Part shown: positions 6,688-12,789 of the stretch, piece by piece | Layout: every line of letters starts with the position of its first letter | Position numbering within the stretch: the first letter of the stretch is position 1 | Assembly: GCA_002494015.1 (NCBI GenBank) | Contig: DLAR01000047.1 | Span: 11,065 to 31,973 of the forward strand | Direction of reading: 5' to 3' | DNA: 20,909 nt | Source of the DNA: Porphyromonadaceae bacterium UBA7042 | GTDB lineage: Bacteria > Bacteroidota > Bacteroidia > Bacteroidales > Muribaculaceae | The notes under the pieces: model-generated | What the model was told of the DNA's origin: nothing | The model's input: only the letters and a program-made list of their open reading frames with translations | The model's database searches: none | Made by a program: the position numbers and the translations under genes

Positions 6688-8223
6688 ATGGAAGAAAGAG
6701 ATGAACGCCAAGAATTATACCAACGCTTCGTGAAGTCAATAATCAAGCAGAAGGGAGAAGGCTATTTTGACGAAAATGACCTTGTCGAGATTTTCGATTA
6801 TTCATCGGATCTCAACGACGATTTTGTCAAAATGGAGGTACTTCTTTATGGCGCGCATCATTTCCCGTCAAGCGACGCGCTCAAAGTGCGCCGGGCCTAT
6901 TTCTATGCCATGCTCGGCAATGATACGGCAGCGGCGATGGCCAACCGTCAGGTCGTCGAGGACCTTCCGCTGTCGCGCATCCTCAATATCGCGCTGACTG
7001 AGCCGGAACCGCCTGAAACCAACATTGACCGTCTGACCGGCATAGTCAACGGCATTGAGGACTTCGAGGACGAGGAAATAATACAGTTTGTCAATGTGGC
7101 AGTACGCGTCGGGCACTACCGGTGGCTGAAAGAAAACCGTGACTTTATCGGCAGGAAATGCAGCTATAAACCGACTTTTTACTACGAGCTTGCATGTGTT
7201 GCCGAGGAAAACGACGATGAGCCTTACGCCGTGGAGCTGTTTGAAGAACTGACAATGCTCGATGCGTTCAACCTTGATTTCTGGCATCGGTTGTCCGAGG
7301 CCCACGCCGCGCTGAACGACTTCAACCAGTCAGTTTCAGCTGCCGACTACGCCCTTGCCATTGACCCGGCCGACGTAACAGCCATGAGACTGAAAGCCCG
7401 CGCGCTGTCCCGACTGCGCAACCGCCCCGACGAAGTGATTGCGCTTTATGACAAAGTTCGCGAGGCCGACATGATGGAAGATGCCGATTTCCAGCCACTT
7501 GCCGCCGCCTATCTGTCAACAGGACGCGACGACACAGCAGTAGAGGCAATGGAGTCCAACTGCTTTAAAACTCAAGGCAACTATACCGCACTCGACATTC
7601 TGATTATACTCTCTCCCCCACGCGCCCGACGGTATATCAGGCAGGTAATCATCGATGAAAGCCTTAACGAGGATGCCATCCTCGACTGGGCCAAGCAACA
7701 CACCGGGCGTGGCGATTTCTTCGGCGCGGCCGAGATATTAAGCGTCTACATCGACCTCCACGGGTGCCTTGCTGACAATACCACGGCTATGGAAACGTTC
7801 TATGCCACCGGTGACTATGAACATGTGTTGGCTCTGTATGAGGCAATTACGAAAGCGGGAACGGAGAATGGAGAATATATCTACCGTCCGGGGATAATTT
7901 TACCTGTCATAATGAGCAACATACGCATCGGAGCGACCGAAAAAGCCACCATTCTTGTAACCGACGCGCTGAACCATGCAAAGCGAGACAGCTACAACGC
8001 GCCTATCGAGACTCTTGCCCGGATTTACCGATGCTCGACCACCGAAGTACGGAGCCTGCTGCTCGGCTTTATCGAGACACTGCGGCAATTGCTTGACAAC
8101 TATCTCAACTCACCGCTGTTCAGCGCGTTGAACACCGATGATTATGACCCGTTGCGTGACCATCTATTCATCAACGGCGATTCCTACGACCCTTGGGCTC
8201 CGCTTGACGCGTCAAATTCCTAA
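6688..8223 (+). CDS. Cytoplasmic TPR-repeat protein, function unknown
   Basis: I do not recognise a specific family for this 511-residue protein beyond helical repeats. It lacks a signal peptide and membrane segments and begins with the charged MEERDERQELYQRF. The first 100 residues are rich in acidic helices. From about 160 to 290 clear TPR-like units occur: YELACVAEENDDEPYAVELF, then FWHRLSEAHAALNDFNQSVS, LKARALSRLRNRPDEVIALY and PLAAAYLSTGRDDTAVEAME. The last 200 residues continue with looser repeats. It probably binds another protein. No promoter is evident between the palindrome and the ATG. The stop codon overlaps the end of the convergent hydrolase gene. Confidence 0.7.
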   Translation: MEERDERQELYQRFVKSIIKQKGEGYFDENDLVEIFDYSSDLNDDFVKMEVLLYGAHHFPSSDALKVRRAYFYAMLGNDTAAAMANRQVVEDLPLSRILNIALTEPEPPETNIDRLTGIVNGIEDFEDEEIIQFVNVAVRVGHYRWLKENRDFIGRKCSYKPTFYYELACVAEENDDEPYAVELFEELTMLDAFNLDFWHRLSEAHAALNDFNQSVSAADYALAIDPADVTAMRLKARALSRLRNRPDEVIALYDKVREADMMEDADFQPLAAAYLSTGRDDTAVEAMESNCFKTQGNYTALDILIILSPPRARRYIRQVIIDESLNEDAILDWAKQHTGRGDFFGAAEILSVYIDLHGCLADNTTAMETFYATGDYEHVLALYEAITKAGTENGEYIYRPGIILPVIMSNIRIGATEKATILVTDALNHAKRDSYNAPIETLARIYRCSTTEVRSLLLGFIETLRQLLDNYLNSPLFSALNTDDYDPLRDHLFINGDSYDPWAPLDASNS

Positions 8224-8858
8224 AGATAGGGATTGAATCGTTTTTCGTTGGCGATAGTAGTCTCGGGGCCGTGTCCCGGAATAACGACTGTCGAGTCAGG
8301 CAGCGAAAACAGTTTGCGCCTGATAGCGTCGACCAAGACCTTCTGACTGCCTCCGGGTAAATCCGTGCGGCCTATGCTGTTCTGAAACAACGCGTCTCCC
8401 GAGATGACAAAACCTTCCGAAGGACAGTAAAGAGCCACGCTGCCGGGAGAATGGCCGGGGACACTCAGCACTTCGAGATATTCGTCACCAATCTTGATTT
8501 TGTCACCGTCGTTCAACGGCTTGTCAATACCTACCGGGCCGACAGCGTTGCGCAATCCGAACCGACGAGCCTGCTCGTCACATCTTGCCCCGAGAAAAGC
8601 GTCATCGGGATGGACCTGATTTTCCACTCCGTAACGCGATTTCACATGCGCGTTACCCATCACATGGTCAATGTGCAGATGTGTGTTAATCAGACTGGTC
8701 ACTTTCAGATTGTTGCGCTCGACAAACGAGTCTATCGCCTCGGCCTCGCGCGCGTCACACATTCCGGGATCGACAACAGCCGCCTCGCGTGACACAGGAT
8801 CCCACACCACGAGGGTGTTGACTCCGAATGGATTGAATACAAATCTACTGACTTTCAT
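8220..8858 (-). CDS. Metallo-beta-lactamase-fold hydrolase, glyoxalase II-like
   Basis: This 212-residue metal-dependent hydrolase has the complete binuclear site. THLHIDH gives H60, H62, D64 and H65. PGHSPGS gives H136, SGDALF gives D155, and IPGHGPET gives H196. The order and spacing resemble small glyoxalase II-like thioester hydrolases of the MBL superfamily. The true substrate is unknown, and a persulfide dioxygenase is another possibility. It has no signal peptide. Its ATG overlaps the rsmG stop codon by 4 bases (ATGA), so it is translationally coupled to rsmG. Its own TAG overlaps the TAA of the convergent TPR gene by 4 bases, leaving no room for a terminator. Confidence 0.88.
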   Translation of the reverse strand: MKVSRFVFNPFGVNTLVVWDPVSREAAVVDPGMCDAREAEAIDSFVERNNLKVTSLINTHLHIDHVMGNAHVKSRYGVENQVHPDDAFLGARCDEQARRFGLRNAVGPVGIDKPLNDGDKIKIGDEYLEVLSVPGHSPGSVALYCPSEGFVISGDALFQNSIGRTDLPGGSQKVLVDAIRRKLFSLPDSTVVIPGHGPETTIANEKRFNPYL

Positions 8859-9475
8859 AATTCAACATAAATGAGTTCTTTGCCCTTGAAGTATTCCTCA
8901 GAAAAATAATCGGTCAGAGGCACATCGATTTTAGGCAGTCTTACGCGCCCTAATTCGGCATCAAGGTCGCCACCCTTCAGGCAGATAAGGCCGTTGGGAA
9001 GCCGGTTGTGGTTCTCGCGCGAAATGTTTTTGCGGATGAGCCTGACAAGCTCGTCGAGCTGCATGACAGCACGGCTGACAACATAATCGGCCTTCAGCTT
9101 GCACTCACCGATGTCACCATGCTGAAAAGTCACGTTTTTCAGACCACACGCCTCGGCAACCGCTGTTGCCACCTTGATTTTCTTCCCGATACGGTCAATC
9201 AGGTGGAAACTGCAATGCGGCCACATAATAGCCAGAGGTATGCCGGGGAAACCGCCCCCGGTACCGAGGTCTATAAATGTGGTACCGTCGACCGGTGTGA
9301 CAAACTTGGCTATCGCGAGAGAGTGAAGGATGTGATGACAATACAGATTGTCAATATCCTTGCGGGAAATGACGTTTATCTTCTCGTTCCACTCGGGATA
9401 GAGTTGTCCGAGCAATTCCAGTTGTCGGCACTGTCCGGCACTGAGACCGGGGAAATATTTCAGAATTTCTTCCAT
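8855..9475 (-). CDS. rsmG: 16S rRNA (guanine-527-N7)-methyltransferase
   Basis: RsmG (GidB) methylates G527 of 16S rRNA at N7 using S-adenosylmethionine. Loss of this methylation confers low-level streptomycin resistance in other bacteria. The 206-residue protein has the N-terminal helix region with WNEKINVISRKD (29-40) and the SAM-binding loop FIDLGTGGGFPGIPLAI (67-83). HLIDRIGKKI binds the cofactor next, and YVVSRAV occurs in the core. The length is normal. A -7 element at 9515-9522 lies about 40 bases upstream. It is the first gene of a two-gene operon with the hydrolase. Confidence 0.96.
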   Translation of the reverse strand: MEEILKYFPGLSAGQCRQLELLGQLYPEWNEKINVISRKDIDNLYCHHILHSLAIAKFVTPVDGTTFIDLGTGGGFPGIPLAIMWPHCSFHLIDRIGKKIKVATAVAEACGLKNVTFQHGDIGECKLKADYVVSRAVMQLDELVRLIRKNISRENHNRLPNGLICLKGGDLDAELGRVRLPKIDVPLTDYFSEEYFKGKELIYVEL

Positions 9476-9514
9476 TTATGTTTAACAAGAATTATCGCTG
9501 GGTTGTTTTAAAAA

Positions 9515-9522
9515 CAAAGATA
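9515..9522 (-). promoter_or_regulatory. -7 promoter element of the rsmG operon
   Basis: On the minus strand this reads TATCTTTG, an exact TAnnTTTG match. Predicted start is near 9511, with a leader of about 36 bases. No -33 TTTG occurs at 19-21 bases upstream, where the sequence is GCAA or TGCA. Confidence 0.5.
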
Positions 9523-9540
9523 GTTGATTATTTCGATTTT

Positions 9541-9560
9541 TTTGCAGTAATTTGCAGTCA
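9541..9560 (+). repeat. Tandem 10-base direct repeat before the S1-domain gene
   Basis: TTTGCAGTAA and TTTGCAGTCA lie head to tail, differing at one base. The junction forms TAATTTG (9548-9554), one base short of the -7 consensus, 19 bases before the ATG at 9573. It could be the promoter region of that gene or an operator; neither is proven. Confidence 0.35.
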
Positions 9561-9572
9561 ATTTAACACGAC

Positions 9573-10412
9573 ATGGTAAAATTAGGAAAATATAACCGCC
9601 TCGCGGTAGTGAAAAATGTTGATTTCGGAGCCTATCTTGACGGTGGCGACGGTGTGGAAATTTTGTTACCCGCGCGCTACATCGGCTCTCCGTTGCAGCC
9701 GGGCGACGAGATAGAGGTGTTCATATACAAGGATTCGGAAGGCAGGCTTATTGCTACGACCGAGCACCCCTACGCCGAAGTGGGCCAGTTTGCATTCCTC
9801 CAAGTCAGCGCGGTCAACAACGTGGGTGCGTTCCTCGACTGGGGCCTCCACACCAAGGAACTGCTCGTGCCTTACAGCGAGCAAAAAAGCAAACTGCGCG
9901 AGGGAATGATCGTGCCTGTTTATGTCTACGTCGATGATGCGACCAAGCGCATTGTCGCATCAGCCAAAATTGAAAAATACCTCGGCAACTGCTTTCCCCG
10001 TTTCCGTCAGCGACAAGAAGTGCAGGCCCTCGTTTACAAGCGCACCGAGATAGGCTACAAAGCAATCGTTGACAACCTTTTCAATGGCATGATTTATGAG
10101 AACGAAATTTACCGCCCGCTCGAAATCGGTGAGACCATAAAGGCTTATATCAAGAATGTCAGACCCGACGGAAAACTCGACCTCACCCTTTCAGGAACTG
10201 AGAATGACCGCGTCAACCAGCTTGCCGAGCGCATCATTGACCGCCTTGACCGCGAACCCGACCATTTCCTCCCGATGGGCGACTTCTCGACCCCCGAGGC
10301 AATAAAAGAAGTGTTCCAATGCTCCAAAAAAGACTTCAAGAAAGCTATCGGCCACCTTTTCCGCGACCACCGCATCACCATCTCCCCCGCAGGTATTAAG
10401 AGGGAAAGCTGA
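9573..10412 (+). CDS. CvfB/YitL-like S1-domain RNA-binding protein
   Basis: This 279-residue cytoplasmic protein resembles CvfB (YitL), which has S1-type RNA-binding domains and a C-terminal winged helix. Residues about 1-65 form a first OB/S1 barrel (VVKNVDFGAYLDGG, ILLPARYI). Residues 68-135 form a second with the typical GAFLDWGLHTKELLVPY, and residues about 145-210 form a third (GYKAIVDNLFNGMIYENEI, IKNVRPDGKLDLTLSG). The end (about 228-275) contains STPEAIKEVFQCSKKDFKKAI, which fits the winged helix. In Firmicutes CvfB influences virulence gene expression and RNA stability; its role here is unknown. It is divergent from rsmG across a 97-base gap. Confidence 0.88.
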   Translation: MVKLGKYNRLAVVKNVDFGAYLDGGDGVEILLPARYIGSPLQPGDEIEVFIYKDSEGRLIATTEHPYAEVGQFAFLQVSAVNNVGAFLDWGLHTKELLVPYSEQKSKLREGMIVPVYVYVDDATKRIVASAKIEKYLGNCFPRFRQRQEVQALVYKRTEIGYKAIVDNLFNGMIYENEIYRPLEIGETIKAYIKNVRPDGKLDLTLSGTENDRVNQLAERIIDRLDREPDHFLPMGDFSTPEAIKEVFQCSKKDFKKAIGHLFRDHRITISPAGIKRES

Positions 10413-10464
10413 CAATCGTTTGTTAAAAACACTGTCGGCAGGAGATTTTGTCGCGGATTTTTAG

Positions 10465-10472
10465 TAACTTTG
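10465..10472 (+). promoter_or_regulatory. -7 element immediately before the sorting-domain gene
   Basis: TAACTTTG is an exact -7 match ending 6 bases before the ATG at 10479. By the usual spacing, transcription would start around 10476, leaving about 3 bases of leader. No TTTG lies at the canonical -33 distance; the nearest, 10447-10450, is only 14 bases upstream. Confidence 0.5.
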
Positions 10473-10478
10473 TAAGTT

Positions 10479-11789
10479 ATGAAACCTGTCAGCGTAATTC
10501 TTTTCTCACTGTTGATGACGGCGGCTCCCGCAGGGGCGGCTAAATTGTCATTTACAGGCAATTCCATGCAAGTCCTGACTGCCGACGCTCCCGCCTCGTC
10601 GGGTCTTGACGACATCTACATCCTGAATGATATGTCGGGGGTGTCGGCCACTTACACAGCCTCATCCCCGTCGGCTCAGGTAACTTGGTACCGTTATTCC
10701 AATCTCGGCGGTGGATATGCCGAAGTTATCGACGGAATCACCCGCAACGGCAACGACTGGACCCTCCCTGCGGTAGAAGGCGACATGGGGTATATAATCG
10801 AGGAAGGCACGACTCGGTATTATTGTTGGGTTGTCGATTACAGCCGGCATCCCTACGATGTCGACAACCTCCAGCCGGGACCCGAAAGCGATTGCAGCCG
10901 CGTCCAGCTCCTTGTTGATGGAACCGGAGACCGCATCACCTACTATTCAATCAACGGGCAAGGGCTGACACTGTCACGCGACATAAAGCTCGAATATAAC
11001 ACCCTTGCCTACAACAGTGACAACGGCACTTATGCGCAGACGGCCGCCACTGAGACGCTCGACTACCTTTCGCCGTCAATTCATGCTCCCGCCCCCCTGT
11101 GTGACACTTCGTTTTCGCTGTCGGGCGACTGCTTTCTGCGCCAATGGGGAATGGAATCGACCGCTGACTCACCCACGGTCATGGCGACTGCTGTCGAGGC
11201 CCGTACATCGGCGGTTCAGACAGCCCGCGACAACGATAACGAGAAAAAAGACGGCTCAGGCGACGAGCTTGGCGGCTCGGCTCCTGCCGAAATAGAGTTT
11301 TCGGCAGCAGTAACCGATGCCGCAGTCTTTACCGAATGGCAGATTTCGACATATCCCGAGTTTGACGACATAACGATGCGTATGCGTGAACTTGAAACCA
11401 CTTACACATTCCGTGAACTCGGAACGTTCTATGTGCGTTTCGTTTGTGCCGATGCCTCGGGAGAATGCGAGTATTACAGCGACACCTACACTGTTTCCAT
11501 CGGGAACTCCTCGCTCCAGTGTCCCAATGCCTTTTCACCGGGGGCAAGCGAGGGTGTCAACGACGAATGGAAGGTCAGCTACCGCTCGATTGTTTCCTAC
11601 GAATGTCACATTTTCAACCGCAACGGCGTGAAAATGACTTCGATGACCGACCCATCCCAAGGGTGGGACGGAAAGTATAACGGCAAACTCGTCCCGGCGG
11701 GAGTCTACTACTATGTCATCAAGGCCACTGGTGCCGACGGCAAGAAGTATAATCTCTCGGGAGACATTAATATTGTAAATTACAAATAA
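10479..11789 (+). CDS. Secreted protein with gliding-motility/T9SS type B C-terminal domain
   Basis: The 436-residue protein has a signal peptide (residues 1 to about 20, cleavage near AGA-AK). Its last 90 or so residues resemble the gliding-motility-associated C-terminal domain, which acts as a type IX secretion sorting signal. Key words are CPNAFSPGASEGVNDEW, then IFNRNG, GWDGKYNGK, VPAGVYYYVI and the final SGDINIVNY. The middle (about 265-345) looks like a PKD/Ig-like fold (TEWQIS, TYTFRELGTFYVRFVC). A linker near 245-265 is rich in charged and Gly/Ser residues. Expected location is the cell surface or outer-membrane exterior. The function of the N-terminal 250 residues is not recognisable. 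The transglycosylase gene follows after 40 bases, probably in the same transcript. Confidence 0.8.
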   Translation: MKPVSVILFSLLMTAAPAGAAKLSFTGNSMQVLTADAPASSGLDDIYILNDMSGVSATYTASSPSAQVTWYRYSNLGGGYAEVIDGITRNGNDWTLPAVEGDMGYIIEEGTTRYYCWVVDYSRHPYDVDNLQPGPESDCSRVQLLVDGTGDRITYYSINGQGLTLSRDIKLEYNTLAYNSDNGTYAQTAATETLDYLSPSIHAPAPLCDTSFSLSGDCFLRQWGMESTADSPTVMATAVEARTSAVQTARDNDNEKKDGSGDELGGSAPAEIEFSAAVTDAAVFTEWQISTYPEFDDITMRMRELETTYTFRELGTFYVRFVCADASGECEYYSDTYTVSIGNSSLQCPNAFSPGASEGVNDEWKVSYRSIVSYECHIFNRNGVKMTSMTDPSQGWDGKYNGKLVPAGVYYYVIKATGADGKKYNLSGDINIVNYK

Positions 11790-11791
11790 CC

Positions 11792-11810
11792 GGCCCGGTA
11801 AACACGGGCC
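11792..11810 (+). other. GC-rich intergenic hairpin
   Basis: GGCCCG (11792-11797) pairs with CGGGCC (11805-11810) across the loop GTAAACA. It is the only structure in the 40-base gap between the sorting-domain gene and the transglycosylase. It is followed by TGAAAAAA rather than a T-tract, so it is unlikely to be a full terminator. It may attenuate or protect the message. Confidence 0.45.
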
Positions 11811-11829
11811 TGAAAAAACAACACCTATT

Positions 11830-12789
11830 ATGTCCACTATCCATAAAACCATCCTCGGCCTTATTGTTGCCGGATCGTGCATTGCAGCATGTGCCCCGGG
11901 AGAGGACGCGACTGCGTCTACTCCCGCAGGAGAATTTTCGACCGTCGTTTCACCGGCTGTACCCTCGTCAATGACTTTCTGCGGCCAAAAAGTAGATCTG
12001 GACCGCACCGACATGTATGAACGTCTTGACCGAGAACTCACGTCACTGGCCTATACCCACGGCAACACATTGCTTACCATCAAGCGGGCCAACCGTTTCT
12101 TTCCCATGATGGCCCCTATATTGAAACGCAACGGAGTGCCTGATGACATGCTTTATCTCGCCTGTATCGAAAGCACGCTCAACACCCGCGCCCTATCTCC
12201 CGCCAAGGCTGCCGGATTGTGGCAGTTCATGCCTGACACCGGGCGACAATACGGTCTGGAGGTCAACGAGTGGGTCGACGAGCGCTATCATCCCGAAAAA
12301 GCGACGGCAGCCGCGTGCCGGTATCTGAAAAAAGCCTACGAGAAATATGGCAACTGGGAATCGGTGGCCGCGAGTTACAACGGCGGTATGGGACGCATTT
12401 CGTCGGAACTTGACAAGCAGATTGTCAACTCGGCCTACGACCTGTACCTTGTTGACGAGACAACCCGCTACATGTTCCGGCTCCTTGCCACAAAGCTGAT
12501 AATGGAACATCCCGCCGACTATGGTTTCCGCCTCAGTGACGACCAGCTGTACCAACCGATTGAGTACACCGAGGTCGAAGTGAGCGAGCCGGTCGACGAC
12601 TGGGCGCTATGGGCCAAGCGCAAAGGTATCAACTACATGATTCTGCGCGAACACAACCCGTGGATACGCGCCAAGTCTCTGCCAAATAAATCAGGGAAAA
12701 CATACATCGTAAAAATTCCAACCAAGGAATCTCTTTCCCGGTCGGGACAGAAAAAGAAAACCTATAATTCCAATTGGACTGTAAAATGA
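11830..12789 (+). CDS. Lipoprotein lytic transglycosylase (SLT domain, MltD-like)
   Basis: The enzyme cleaves the glycan strands of peptidoglycan, forming 1,6-anhydromuramic ends. Residues 1-20 are a lipoprotein signal peptide with lipobox IAA-C, so Cys21 would be lipidated by Lgt and the protein anchored to a membrane. The SLT domain spans about 95-205. ACIESTLN carries the catalytic Glu (E114), GLWQFMPDTGRQYGL is the conserved GLWQ segment, and AASYNGGMGRI is the AYNxG motif. Unlike E. coli MltD, the 319-residue protein has no obvious C-terminal LysM repeats; only TYIVKIPTKES is reminiscent of one. The stop codon overlaps the uvrA start by 4 bases. It may work with the upstream surface protein in envelope remodelling, but that is inference. 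Confidence 0.93.
   Translation: MSTIHKTILGLIVAGSCIAACAPGEDATASTPAGEFSTVVSPAVPSSMTFCGQKVDLDRTDMYERLDRELTSLAYTHGNTLLTIKRANRFFPMMAPILKRNGVPDDMLYLACIESTLNTRALSPAKAAGLWQFMPDTGRQYGLEVNEWVDERYHPEKATAAACRYLKKAYEKYGNWESVAASYNGGMGRISSELDKQIVNSAYDLYLVDETTRYMFRLLATKLIMEHPADYGFRLSDDQLYQPIEYTEVEVSEPVDDWALWAKRKGINYMILREHNPWIRAKSLPNKSGKTYIVKIPTKESLSRSGQKKKTYNSNWTVK

Noticed and set aside
11792..11810. GC-rich hairpin as the terminator of the sorting-domain gene
   Set aside because: It is followed by A residues rather than T, and no promoter is evident for the next gene, so read-through is more likely.
12774..12785. Upstream ATG for uvrA adding MDCK
   Set aside because: It would overlap the transglycosylase gene by 16 bases. 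The ATG at 12786 gives the usual 4-base ATGA coupling, and the extra residues are not family-like. It is not excluded.
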